From NCBI GenBank assembly GCA_933228675.1, contig OW121740.1, positions 130,355,799 to 130,419,798 of the forward strand: a stretch of DNA of 64,000 bases, read 5' to 3'. The notes beneath the pieces are model-generated. The model was not told the DNA's origin, ran no database searches, and worked only from the letters and a program-made list of their open reading frames with translations. Source of the DNA: Stomorhina lunata (lineage: Eukaryota; Arthropoda; Insecta; Diptera; Rhiniidae). This document shows, in pieces, positions 10,715 through 23,584 of this stretch (position 1 is the first letter of the stretch; each line of letters opens with the position of its first letter). The translations under genes were made by a program, and so were the position numbers.

Positions 10715-11476
10715 CTACACCATTTTCAATTGAAATTGAGAAATTTTCAATTGAAATTGAGAATATTCAATTGAAATTGAGAAATTTTCAATTGAAATTG
10801 AGAATTTTCAATTGAAAATGAGAAATTTTCAATTGAAATTGAGAATTTTCAATTAAAATTGAGAAATTTTCAATTAAAATTGAGAAAACCCTAATTGGAA
10901 ATGAGAAACATTCAGTTAAAATTGAGAAATTTTCAATTGAAATTGGGAATTTTTAAATTGAAATTGAGAAAAGCCCAATTGAAAATGAGAAATTTTCAAT
11001 TGAAATTGAGAATTTTTAAATTGAAATTGAGAATTTTTCAATTGAAATTGAGAAAAGCACAATTGAAAATGAGGTTGAATTTTTTAATTGAAATTAAGAA
11101 GTTTTCAATTGAAAATGAGAATTTTTCAATTGAAAATGAGAATTTGTAAATTTAAATTGAGAATTTTTCAATTGAAATTGAGAAAAGCCCAATTGAAAAT
11201 GAGGTTGGTTTCAATTTACAAATTCTCATTTTCAATTGAAAAATTCTCAATTTCAATTGAAAATTTCTCAATTTAAATTGAAAATTTCTCATTTTCAACT
11301 GAAAATTCTCAATTTCAATTGAATATTTCTCAATTTCAATTGAAAAGTCTCAATTTCAATTGAAAATTCTTAATTCCAATTGAATATTTCTCAATTTCAA
11401 TTGAAAATTCTCAATTTCAATTGAAAATTCTCAATTTCAATTGAAAATTTCTCAATTACAATTGAAAATGGTGTAG
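10715..11476. repeat. Foldback array P: inverted arms of CAATTG-centred 20-21 bp repeats
   Basis: From 10722 to about 11200 the monomer reads TTTTCAATTGAAATTGAG. From about 11205 to 11470 it reads the reverse complement, CTCAATTTCAATTGAAAA. The outer edges are mirror images: CTACACCATTTTCAATTG at 10715-10732 and CAATTGAAAATGGTGTAG at 11459-11476. The whole is one large palindrome, resembling a foldback-type element or an inverted duplication of a minisatellite. Reading frames through it give repeats of QLKLRNF-type peptides only because the monomer is open in several frames. Confidence 0.9.
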
Positions 11477-13769
11477 TATGTATTCCTAAAATGCTGTGTT
11501 TATGGAGAATTGACATTAGGTTGCATAGTCTAAAGAACGCTTGCTATCGCTTGCTGAGTTGGACGAGTTAGTCTCGAAACTGAACAAGTTTTTTCTTTGG
11601 TTCAGTTGGTCTAGGCGGAGTTATATAGCAACTAATAGATTTGCAATTTACAGACTGGCTCAAGCATTTAAATCGGTTAACCCATTATATTTTATAAAAC
11701 TTTTTATAATAGTATTTCGTTATAAGTGAACCTCCACGATCCTTCGAATCTTTTTTCTTAAAATTCTGACGTGCTACAGCAAAACGCCGAGACACGTATT
11801 TCTTTGTTTTAAGCCTATTTTCATATTCTGTTAACATTACTCATGTGTACTCAAAAAAAATTGATTTTGTCATACTGTGTTTTAATTGATGACGCAAAAT
11901 TGAGATTTTTTCATGATGACCTTTTGATTTTTTTTTTAATTTTATTAAGTAAATTTTGGAATTTGCAATTTGGACTTCAGTGATTTATTACGACTGCATT
12001 ACCTACAAAAAGGCAGATAAAATTGGGTCGATAGCTTATCCCTTATTCTCGTATTTGTGACTTAAAGTCGAAAGTTTTCGAAAAAAGGAGCTTTTTTGAT
12101 AAATTTTAGAAAAAATTAATAAGATTATGTTTGTTACCAGGGTCGAAATCAATCTTTATGCAAATTTAAACTTTTAAGGAATATCTAAGCTATTTTTGTG
12201 GTTCAAACAATATTTATTTTGCTAAGCCTTCTAAAAAACTATTTAGTTAATAACAAAGATTACATAAACTAAAAATAATAACATACACTAAAAATATTAA
12301 CCCTTTTTCAGGGTCCAACAGGGACGATAAAAAAACAAATAATTTTTTCTTTTGTTTTTGATATGATAGATCATAGACAAAAAATGTGTTTCTTCTTTAG
12401 ACAAAAGATATATTTTTTAACCCTTTATCTCCCAATTGTGAACAAAATTATTTAATTTCATGGGTTTAGTCATCTATAACTGTCGGGTGTACTATACGAG
12501 TAAGGAAATTAAAAAAAAATGTAAAAAGAATCTTAGAATTTGCGCATCAGGCGCGATAGATATAGAAATTAATTAAAGGGAGTGTCTCTATAAACGGCTT
12601 TGACCGTTTCTGGGATAGCACAGAACGGCTACGTACTTCTGGACCAATTTGGCCTAATTTAGTAAGCTCTTGTGAAAATTGTTCATGTAGTTGAAAACTT
12701 GCCAGAGAAGAATAAACGTAAGGATTTTTTTTAATTCAATATTAAAACAGATAACTTATTTAAAATGATTACGAACGAAATAATGCAAAGCAAATGACCT
12801 TTGGTAAACGATTCTGTTAGTTTTTAATGCAACTTCTTCCTTAGAAATGTTCTTCTAAGAAAGCGAGCTTATTTTTGACCTCCTACTTAGAATTAAAGCA
12901 TAGCCTTATGAAAAGGTTGTCGTTTATGCTTACCAACTCATTATTTTAAGTAGGCCTTAAAACCGTATTTAATTCCCTCTGGGATCATTGACGTATACTC
13001 ATACATACACTGTAATTACATAAATACCGGTTTGAAGGATGAGTCCAACCAACAAATCGATATCTATAATTCGAATAAGAAAAAAAAAAAAAATTAAAAA
13101 CTACCTGAACAATTGTTAATTCTTCTTCATTAATAAATAAACCGGAAAATCTGCAAAAAGAGAAGATGTGAGAAAATTATATAAATTTAAGATCTCAAAA
13201 AGAGAGTTTCCAAAGAAAGTACATAATCATATCAAATACAAAAAAAAAAACTATAGGAGGTTTTCTCATGCCTCTAAAATTCTTGGAAAAATCTAACAAA
13301 ACATGCACTTGCTTCGTTTGTTTTTTTTTCTGATTTTCTCAAATTTTGTATGCAACCAATATCTAACAACTAACGCTGACGACGACGATTGTTTCGAGTT
13401 CAATGAAAAAGATTAGAAATGAGTTCAAGAATCAGCCATAAATTATTTAGCCAGGCATCATCAAACAGTCAGTCATGGAGACAGGTAATTTTATTGTTTT
13501 CTATTGTTGTTATTTTTTTTCCAACTGTTTGTTTATTGCGTTAAGTTCTTCTTCTTCTTCTTGTTATTCTTTTTGTTGTAGTGATTTTTTCTAATGACAA
13601 ACAGAACAAAAATTTCATTCACACGAAAGCGGGAGGAGGAGGTAAACAAACTAAAAAAATAAATATTGAAATTGGAAAGTAATAAATTCTAGTAAGAGAG
13701 ATTAAGAAGAGATTTAAGCTTAGAGGGCAGAGTTTCCCAAACAAATTTAAAGTCAAAGAAGATTAAAAA
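11477..13769. other. Non-coding spacer, about 2.3 kb
   Basis: AT-rich, with poly-A and poly-T tracts, a (CTT)n run near 13549-13562 and a small GACGAC run near 13378-13387. A 62-codon frame at 11541-11729 lacks domain features or codon bias and is not supported as a gene. Confidence 0.6.
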
Positions 13770-16700
13770 AAAATATACTGATAAAATTTGTATAACAAAA
13801 AATTTTGTACAAAAAAATGTTTTTAAATTTATTAAAACAGAAAATTTTTTGTTATAAATATTTTTCTATAGAAACTTTTATTTTATTTTTAAAGTTTTTT
13901 TTTCATAAAAAATTTTTCGTTATAAAAATTTTTCCATAGAAAATTATTATGATAACAAATTTTCTACAGAAAATTTTCTGCAATTTTAACGAAAAATATT
14001 CTATCGAAAAATGTTTATAACGGAAACCTTTAACAAAGATACAATTTCTATAAAAACTTTTTTCTTAAAAAAATGTTCTATAAAAACATTTTTTTAACGA
14101 ACAATTTTCTATAGAAACATTTTTTAACGAAAAGTTTTCTATAAAAAATTTTTTTAACGAAAAATTTTCTATAGAAACATTTTTTTAACGAAAAATTTTC
14201 TATAGAAACATTTTTTTAACGAAAAATTTTCTATAGAAACATTTTTTTAATTAAAAATTTTCTATAGACACATTTTTTTAACGAAAAATTTTCTATAGAA
14301 AAATTTTTATAACGAAAAATTTTCTATAGAAAAATTTTTATAACGAAAAATTTTCTATAGAAAAATTTTTGTAACGAAAAATTTTCTTTAAAGATTTTCA
14401 TAACCAAATTTTTATAACAAATTTTTATAACAAACAATTTTGTACAGAAATTTTTTATAGAAATATTTTTTATTGAAAAATTTTCCATTGAAATAGTTTT
14501 TTTTACGAAATATTTTCATAACAAAATATTTTCTAAGGAAAAATTTTTATAACGAAAAATTTTCTATATAAAAAAACCTTCGTTATAAAAAATTTCATTT
14601 AAAATATTTTCTATAGAAAATTTTAAAGTTTTTTTCATAGACAACTTTGCATTATAAAATTTTTTATATAAATGCTTTCGTTATAAAAATTTTTAGTAAG
14701 GAACATTTTTCTATAAAAAGATTTTATATAAAAATTTTTGTTATTAAAATTTTTCTACACAAAATTTGTTGATATAAAAATTTTTCTTTAGAAAATTTTT
14801 CTGTAGAAAATTTTTCCTTATAAGAATTTATCTATAGAAAATTTTTCGTTATAAAACTTTTCTATGGAAAATTTTTCCTTATAAAAGTTTTTGTATAAAA
14901 AATTTTTCGTTATAAGAATTATTCTATAAAAAATTTTTCATTATAGAAATTTTTTCATAGAAAATTTTTCGTAAACAATATTTTTCTATAAAAAATTTTT
15001 CGATACAAAAATTTTTCTATAGAAAATATTTCGTTATAAAAATTTTTCTACAGAAAATTTTTCGTTATATATTTTTCGTTATAAGAATTATTCTATAAAA
15101 AATTTTTCGTTATAGAAATTTTTCCATAGAAGATTTTACGTAAACAATATTTTTCTATAAAATATTTTTCGTAACAAAAATTTTTTTATAGAAAATCTTT
15201 CGTTATAAAAATTTTTCTACAGAAAATTTTTGGTTATAAAATTTTTTCTATAGAAATTTTTTGGTTATAAGAATTTTTCTATAAAAAGTTTTCCGTTATA
15301 AAAATTTTTCTTTATAAAATTGTTCTTTAGAAAATTTTTCGTTATAAAAATATTTTGTATAAAAAATTTTTCGTTATAAAAATTTTTCTATAAAAAATTT
15401 TTCTATAAAAATTTTTCGTTATAAACATTTTTTTATAGAAAATCTTTCGCTATAAAAATTTTAGAAATGTTTTCATTATAAAAATTTTTCTATAAAAAAT
15501 TTTCTCGTTCTAAAAATTTTCTATAGAAAAGTTCTCGTTTTTCTATAGAAAATTTCTCAATATAAAAAGTTTTCTGTAGAAAATTTTTCGTTACAAAAAT
15601 TTTTCTATAGAAAATTTTCGTTATAAAAATTTTTCATTACAAAAAATTTTCGTCATTAAAATCTTTTTATAGAAAATCTTTCGTTATAAAAATTTTTCCA
15701 TAGAAAATTTCTCGTTATAAACATTTTTCTATAGATAATTTCTCCTTATAAAAATGTTTCTATAGAAAATTTCTCATTATAAAAATTGTTCTGTAGAAAA
15801 TTTTTCGTTATAAAAATTTTCTATAGAAAATTTTTCATTATAAAAATTTTTCTATAGAAAATTTTTCGTTACACAAATTTTTCTATAGAAAATTTTTCGT
15901 TTTAAAACTTTTATAGAAAATTTTTCGTTTTAAACATTTTTCTATAGAAAATTTTTGTTTTAAAAATTTTTTATAGAAAATTTTTCGTTTTAAATTTTTT
16001 TCTATAGCAAGTTTTTCGTTTCAAAAAATTTTCCGTGATAAAAATTTTTCTAAAGAAAATTTCTCGTTGATAAAAAATTACAAAATTTCTCAATATAAAC
16101 ATTTTTCTATATAAAATTTTTCCTTAAAAAAATTTTTGTTTTAAAAAATTTTTGTTTTAAAAAATTTTTCTATACAAAATTTTTAATTATAAAAATTTTT
16201 CATATAGAATATTTTTCATTATACAAAATTTTCTATGGAAAATTTTTTGTCATAAAAATTTTTCTATAGAAAATTTTTTGTTATATAAATTTTCTATAGA
16301 AAATTTTTCATTAAAAAAATGTTTCTGTAGAAAATTTTTCGTTATAAAAATCTTTTGAATCAAACTTTTTCGTTATCAAATTTTTTATAGAAAATAATTT
16401 CTATATACATTTTTCGTTAAAAAAAAAAATCTATACAAAAATTTTGCAATAGAAAATATTTTGTTATAAACATTTTTCTATAGAAAATTTTTGTGATAAA
16501 AATTTTTCTATAGGAAATTTTTTGTTATAAAAATTTTTCTATAGAAATATTGTCGTTATAAACATTTTTCTATAGAAAATTTTTTGTGATAAAAATATTT
16601 CTATCGAAAATTTTTTGTTGTTAAAATTTTTCTATACTTAACATTTTGTATAAAAAATAATGTATAAAAAATTCTATATCTATAGAAAATTTTTCGCTAT

Positions 16701-17120
16701 AGAAAATTTGCTGTCATAAAAATTTTTCTCTAGAATTTTTTTCATTATAAAAATTTTTCTATAGAAAATTTTTCGGTATAAAAAAATGTTGTTATAAAAA
16801 ATTTTCTATAAAAAATTTTTTGTTATAAAAATTTTTATTTAAATAATTTTTCGTTATAAAAATTTTTCTATAGAAAAATTTTCGTTATAAAAATTTTTCT
16901 ATAGAAAAATTTTCCTTAAAAATATTTTTCAACAGAAAATTTTTGGTTATAAAAATTTTTCGTAATAAAAATTTTTCTATAGAAATTTTGTAGTTATAAA
17001 AATTTTTCTACGAAAATATTTTTTTTATATAGAAATTTTTTGTTATAAAAATTTTTAATTAAACAATTTTTTTTAGAGAATTTTTCGTTACAGCGATATT
17101 TTTGTTATTAAATTTTTTCT
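13770..17120. repeat. Tandem array C (about 31-bp monomer) with an internal orientation switch
   Basis: The left part (about 14090-14400) has monomers with the linker TTTTAACG or ATAACG followed by AAAAATTTTCTATAGAAA, in the same sense as array B. From about 14580 to the end the linker reads CGTTATA, the opposite sense. The switch lies in a degenerate stretch around 14440-14590. Monomers are diverged throughout, so the array is older or less homogenised than B. Confidence 0.9.
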
Positions 17121-18569
17121 TTTTTTGTGTACATTTTGAAACTAAATTGTTTAAAATTATACATTGAACACGTGATCTCTAATCTACGGCAACTGCTTGT
17201 CGATCTCTGCCTTCTAAGTTATTCTCAACTGAACGTGTATGAATATTTAACTTATAAATCAACAGGTATATCTTTAAGATACAAATATTTGTATAAATCC
17301 GAGAGTTAAACAAATAAAAAGAGAATAAAAACTCACGATATTTACCTGTTAACAAGATTACGTAAAACGGAGACTAAAAGAGATCTTGAAGTCTACACAA
17401 GTTAATAACGTAAGTCATAACGTAGACAAGTTAAAATGTCTACAAAATTATTTTCTTTTTGGCACAACCGGAATGAAGATTGTAAGAAAAGGTATCGGAG
17501 ACCAGTTAACGATCGGTATTTAAAGTGTTTACAACGTAGACACGGTTGAAGGTGTTTTTTAGTTTAAGCCGGGATTTCTTTTTGCTATTGGAGGAAAAGG
17601 GTTTTAAAAATTTTGTGTTAAAAAAGGAAGAGAAAGAAATTTAGAAGAAGTGAAAAGAAAATAATAACGAAAAGTTTTCAAATGAAATGAATTATAACGA
17701 AATTTAATTAAATAAAATCTACGAATATTTTACAAAGTAATAAAAAAAGTTAATAAATCTTTAAAAGAAACTAAAGCAATTTTCTAAAGAATTTAACTGA
17801 AAAAAAAAGAGAAATAAATGAAATTTATTATACATAAATATCAGTTAATTGTTGCTATTAAAAACAATAAATATTCAAATTAATCTTTTAATAAGAGGAA
17901 ATTGACATCGTAATTTCCTAAACGATTGATAATAAAATAATCGAAATAAATTTTAATATATAAATCAAGTTCAATAAATAACCAAATTATATGGTTCTTT
18001 CTTACAAAAATACACACAAGAAATACAAAATCAAAGAATTAAATAAGAATAAAAATTGAGGAAAAAAAGAAGAAAATAATTTATTCTTTGGTGGATATTG
18101 ACACATCAGTTGTGCCAAACGAATTCTTATTTCATACAAGAAAAATAGAAAAAAGAATAAATCTTAGAAAACAACTCAAATCTTGAGGTCTTTAAGAAAG
18201 AAACGAAAAAATCGTTGAAAATAATAAAATATTTATTTGAAAGCATCTAAATACTTTACAAGGAATATAAATTGAAACATTTACATATTTAATTTACAGC
18301 AGCACCCGAATCAATTAAGGTAAATTATAGCTGTTATTAAAACCTTTAAAAAAAGAAATTTATTTTAGAAAATGTTTTGTCACAAAGTGGCTTATGATAG
18401 TTAGTAGATGTTTATAAATTTGAAGAAATTTTAAATAATAATAAAATAATTACAATTTAGTATTCCAATGTAAATCACGCAAAATCGGCTACATCAAATT
18501 GTATAAAGGAAAGGACTTCTAAACAAATCAATTACAAAACAAATAATTCAGTTTCATTAGAAATAATAA
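17121..18569. other. Non-coding A-rich spacer
   Basis: A-rich sequence about 1.4 kb long. The 60-codon frame at 17127-17309 has no recognisable motif. No element ends are visible until the DINE-1-like copy that follows. Confidence 0.55.
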
Positions 18570-19265
18570 AAACAAGTAAGAAAGTGCGGTAGTCGGTCAA
18601 GCCCGACCATACGATACCCTTCACCACTAATGCCAAAGGTGTTTTTCTTCCTGTTCTCAAAACATATATATATTTAAGCTGCTTCCGACATTTGGACTTA
18701 TATGAGAGCTAGGGTCAACCGATTATCTCAAAATTTGGCAAATTAAAAATTATGTATGCGAAAAATAAACTTAAAATTCTCATTATCTTCAGATTTACGA
18801 ACGGTTTAGTGATTTTTGTCTCATTTAGTGCGTTTTGACACAAGAGTTTGTATGAGAGCTATGGTCAAATGTGGAACGATTTCAATGACATTTGGTACAA
18901 TTATTTTATTTTAAATTTCATGAAAAAAAATATAGATATTTGTGGCCGACATATCAATTCCGGGAAGTGGGACCTATGGGAGGTACCACAAATAATGGAC
19001 CGATTTTGACGAATTTCAATAGCCATGGTCCCACTATCAAAAAAATAGAATAGAATTGCGACCTGTACTTTGGTTACATGGTTTACATGTGCGTCCAGCC
19101 AGCAGTCCAGACGGACGGACGGACTGACATCGCTAAATTGACTCAGAAAGTGATTCTAAACCTATTACTATACTAAAAGGTGGGTCTAAGATAAATATTT
19201 CTCTGCGTTACATACATCAGCACAAACTTATAATACCCTTTCCACCTATGGTGGTGAAGGGTATA
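18570..19265 (-). mobile_element. DINE-1/INE-1-like helentron-type element, copy 3
   Basis: It starts AACAAGTAAGAAAGTGCGG (reverse complement of the 3' end), carries the GGAC-GGAC-GGAC tract near 19111-19122, and ends in CCACC...GGTGG plus GGGTATA at 19259-19265. Compared with copies 1 and 2 it has small internal deletions. Array D begins about 80 bp beyond its 5' end. Confidence 0.8.
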
Positions 19266-19344
19266 AAAGTATCTGTGGCTAAAGTGCTAAAGGGCCAATG
19301 TCAAAAAAGTAGTTTTGAGAAAATTTGATTTAAAGTGTTTATTT

Positions 19345-21798
19345 TCCATATAGAAAATTTTTCGTTATAAAAATTGTTCTATAGAAAATTTTTCGTTATA
19401 AAAATTTTTCGTAATAAACATTTTTCTATAGAAAATTTTTCGTTATAAAAATTTTTCTATAGAAAATTTTTCGTTATAAAAATTTTTCGTTATAAAAATT
19501 TTTCTATAGAAAATTTTTCGTTATAAAAAGTTTTTCTTTAGAAAATTTTTGTTAAACTTTTCTATAGAAAATTTTTCGTTATTAAAATTTTTCTATAGAA
19601 AATGTTTCGTTATAAAAATGTTTTTATAGAAAATTTTTCGCTATAAAAATTTTTCTATAGAAAATATTTCGTTCTAAAATTTTTTTTATAGAAAATTCTT
19701 CGTTATGAAAATTTTTCTATAGAAAATTTTTCGTTATAAAAATTTTTCTATAGAAAATTTTTCGTTATAAAAATTTTTCTATAGAAAATTTTTCGTTATG
19801 AAAATTTTTCTTTAGAAAATTTTTGTTAAACTTTTCTATAGAAAATTTTTCGTTATTAAAATTTTTCTATAGAAAATGTTTCGTTATAAAAATGTTTTTA
19901 TAGAAAATTTTTCGCTATAAAAATTTTTCTATAGAAAATATTTCGTTCTAAAATTTTTTTTATAGAAAATTCTTCGTTATGAACATTTTTCTATAGAAAA
20001 TTTTTCGTTATAAAAATTTTTCTATAGAAAATTTTTCGTTATAAAAATTTTTCTTTAGAAAATTTTTCGTTATGAAAATTTTTCTATAGAAAATTTTTCG
20101 TTATAAAAATTTTTCTATAGAAAATTTTTCGTTATAAAAATTTTTCTATAGAAAATTTTTCGTTATAAAAATTTTTCTATAGAAAATTTTTCGTTATAAA
20201 AATTTTTCTATAGAAAATTTTTCGTTATAAAAGTTTTTCTTTACAAAATTTTTCGTTATAAAAATTTTTCTATAGAAAATTTTTCGTTATAAAAATTTTT
20301 CTATAGAAAATTTTTCGTTATAAAAGTTTTTCTTTACAAAATTTTTCGTTATAAAAGTTTTTCTTTAGAAAATTTTTGTTAAACTTTTCTATAGAAAATT
20401 TTTCGTTATTAAAATTTTTCTATAGAAAATGTTTCGTTATAAAAATTTTTCTATAGAAAACTTTTTGTTATAAAAATTTTTCTATAGAAAATTTTTCGTT
20501 ATAAAAATTTTTCTATAGAAAATTTTTCGTTATAAAAATTTTTCTATAGAAAATTTTTCGTTATAAAATTTTTTCTATAGAAAATTTCTCGTTATAAAAT
20601 TTTTTCTATAGAAAATTTCTCGTTATAAAAAAAATTCTATATAAAATTTCTTGTAATAAAAAAATATCTATACAAAATTTCTTGTAAAAAAAATGTTTCT
20701 ATAGAAAATTTTTTGTTATAAAAATTTTTCTATAAAAAAATTTTCGTTATAAAAGTTTTTCTATAGAAAATTCTTCATTATAAAAATTTCTCCTTATCAA
20801 ATTTTTCATTAAAAAAAAATTTTCTACAGAAATTTTTCATTATAAAAATTTTTCTATAGAAAATTTTTCGTTATTAAAATTTTTCTAAAGAAAATTTTTC
20901 GTTATAAAAATTTTTCTATAGAAAATTTTTCGTTATAAAAATTTTTTTATAGAAAATTTTTCGTTATAGAAATGTTTCTATAGAAAATCTCTTGTTATAA
21001 AAGTTTTTGTATAGAAAATTTTTCGTTAGAAAAATATTTCTATACAAAGTTTCTTTTTTTTTAAATTTTTCGTTACACAAATTTTTCTATAGAAAATTTT
21101 TCATTATACAAATTTTTCTATAGAAAATTTCTAGTTATAAAAGTATTTCTATACAAAGTTTCGCGTTATACAAATTTTTCTATAGAAAATTTTTCGTTAT
21201 AAAAATTGTTCTTTAGAAAATTTTTCGTTATAAAAATTTCTCTGTAGAAAATTTTTCGTTATAAAAATGTTTCTAAAGAAAATTTTTCGTTATACAAATT
21301 TTTGTAAAGAAAATTTTTCGTTATAAATTAGTTTTTTTTTCTATAGAAAATTTTTTGTCATAAAAAATTTTTCGATAGAAAATTTTTCATTATAAAAATT
21401 TTTCGATAGAAAATTTTTCACTATAAAAATTTTTCTATAGAAATTTCTATAAAAAATTTCTCGTTATAAAAAGATTTTGATACAAAATTTCTCATTATAA
21501 AAATTTTTCTATAGAAAATTTTTCGTTATAAAAATTTTTGTAACGAAAATTTTTCCAACTCTGGTTTTTCTAAAGAAAATTTTTCGTTATAAATATTTTT
21601 CTAAAGAAAATTTTTCGTTTTTATTTTTTTATATAGAAAATTTTTCGTCATAAAAAAAAATTTTTTTTGATAGAAAATTTTTCATTATAAAAATTTTTCT
21701 ATAGAAATTGATGTAAAAAATTTCTCGTTATAAAAATATTTTTATACAAAATTTCTCGTTATAAAAATGTTTCTATAGAAAATTTTTCGTTATTATTT
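19345..21798 (-). repeat. Tandem array D, 31-bp monomer with higher-order repeat
   Basis: The monomer is the CTATAG palindrome plus linker CGTTATA, about 79 units. A block carrying a marker series (TTTTTGTTAAACTTTTC, then CGTTATTAAAA, AATGTTTCG, TTTCGCTATAA, CGTTCTAAAA and ATTCTTCG) begins at 19541 and recurs at 19815, 274 bp later. A partial third copy starts near 20368. Monomers are most uniform at 19980-20580 and degrade toward 21790. Confidence 0.95.
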
Positions 21799-22205
21799 GT
21801 GAATGATCGATGTATACCAGTGACTTAACATAATCCCAATATGGTTAAATCACATGATCTGGGTGACCAGTTAATTGGACCATTACGTGAAATTATTTTT
21901 TTTTTTTTTGAAAAATTTCTTTGTGAAAATCAATTATAGAGTCCGCTGTGTGAGATTGTCCTATTGGAACCACATATAAGCAAGATTAATACTACGCAAT
22001 TGGGGTACGAAAGAACAGTAAAGTTCTGACCATTATCGTTTTTGGAGGCATATGTTCCAATGACTCCACTAGCCCATAATGCTTATCATACAGTAATTTT
22101 CTGTGGATTTAATGGAGTTTAGACAAAAGTTTTTTTACGTACCCATCCAACGAGAAATGCACTTCATCAGAAAATAAAATTTTGGAAATGGAAATTGAGA
22201 TTGGA
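21799..22205 (-). pseudogene. DD41D mariner transposase relic
   Basis: Minus-strand translation gives, in order, KILFSDEVHFSLDGYVKK (first catalytic Asp kept), a diverged HYGLVESLE-like stretch, MWFQ-stop-DN (second catalytic Asp region), IISRNGPINWSPRSCDLT and WDYVKSLVYIDHS. The family's PLDYFL segment with the third Asp is deleted. It is clearly related to the transposase at 34268-35422 but carries several frameshifts and stops. No terminal repeats remain. Array D abuts its 3' side and a DINE-1-like fragment lies just upstream of it. It has no activity. Confidence 0.85.
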
Positions 22206-22223
22206 AGTAATTTTGTGTTCATC

Positions 22224-22323
22224 TCTATACCTAAATGGGGTTCTCAGATCAATATTTCTAAGTGTTACAGACATAAACAGACAGCCAATATACCCTTATC
22301 ACTTAAGATGGTGTAGGGTATAA
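22224..22323 (-). mobile_element. DINE-1-like 5'-terminal fragment
   Basis: About 100 bp matching the 5' end of the DINE-1-like copies in inverse orientation: a GGTTCTCAGATCAATATTTC-like stretch, a GTTACAGACATAAACAG-like stretch, then ATACCC...GGGTATA with the short hairpin between. Confidence 0.65.
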
Positions 22324-23584
22324 ATATTTCCCTATAAATATTTTCCAATCAGCTTAGCCATAGCACCCTTAACTATTCGTGGTTAAATTTTGAAAAATTT
22401 TAAAAATAATGTTTGTAGAAAATTTCTGTTAAAAGAAATGATGACTTGTTTTAAATATTTAACAAAGTCACGATTTTTGTTTAAAAAATGACTACAAATC
22501 AAATTCTTAGCGATTTATGTAAGCATGTGACTAAATAGCATTTCTAAGGGGTAGCAAATTATTTTGATGACTTGGCTTTAAGTCGTCAGAGTATATGATA
22601 ATTATTTTAAATTAAACTTAAATATTTAAAGGAAACGATTTAAAATGAAACAATTTTTTAATGATTTTTTTCAAAGTGTAAATTACATTACATTTATACA
22701 CTAAATGGCGCATTTAAGTCATGTTTTTTTACTCTGTGTTTACCTGACGTCGTTTACTTATATTTACTTTTTAGCATAACATTTTAATATAAATATTTGC
22801 TTAATATGATTTTTATTTTTGTATATTTATTTAAATTCATTCTATATTCACCGGCATTTTTTGTTTGTTTTTTTATCATTTTAATTAAATTTACACATAA
22901 ATAAACAAATAAAATAACAGACGCCGCAGCCGCCGCTGCCGCGTCATTTGAGCGAATAAATATTAAATTAAAACTAAATTTAAACAAAGGGAATTAACAA
23001 TTAAATGAAGTTGGAACATTAAAATGAAAGGTTGCGATTTATTTTTATGACTTTAAAGAGTAACAATTATAATGAAATTTGAATATGAGATTTATAACAT
23101 TTATAGTATTTGTATATATGAAGACTTTAGTTTGAAAGTGGAATAAGTCCGTCCACATTCCAAAAAAATTAAGTTAATGATGAGGAAAGGTTCTGCAATT
23201 GTGGATCTTACTTTGCGAAAAATAATTAATTTTAAATTTACAAAACCTACTAAAATATTGACTATCAAACATTTTGTCGTTAACGATTTGGTAAAAATTT
23301 TTATTTTGAAAGTGGTTTACGTCCCATATATTTTTCAATTTAAAAGAAAAAATTATTCAAACAAAACAAAAATTTAAAGAATATGTTTTGAAAGTGGATT
23401 AAGTCCAATATATTTTTAATTTCAAAAGGATATGTTTCTTCAAACAAAATAATAACTAAAATTTTTTTCAAAGTTGGTTAAGTTCAATACATTTTTAAAT
23501 TCTAAAAAAATAATTACTCGAGCAGAGTAAAAGTTAAACTTTTTTTCATAGTAGTACGAGTCTATGATTGTTTTCTATTAATAT
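22324..23584. other. Non-coding spacer with a small GCN run
   Basis: AT-rich. A 67-codon minus frame (22784-22987) contains seven alanines encoded by a GC-rich patch at 22920-22942, which is out of keeping with the surroundings and best read as a trinucleotide microsatellite. Near 23130-23480 short phrases resembling TTGAAAGTGGATTAAGTCC recur about every 100 bp, possibly a decayed minisatellite. Confidence 0.5.

Noticed and set aside
10895..11276. Frames rich in QLKLRNFQLKL repeats
   Set aside because: They are reads of the CAATTG minisatellite, which lacks stops in some frames; no gene features.
22784..22987. Small protein with an alanine run
   Set aside because: The alanines come from a short GC-rich trinucleotide run; there is no other support, and the reading frame is AT-driven on both sides.
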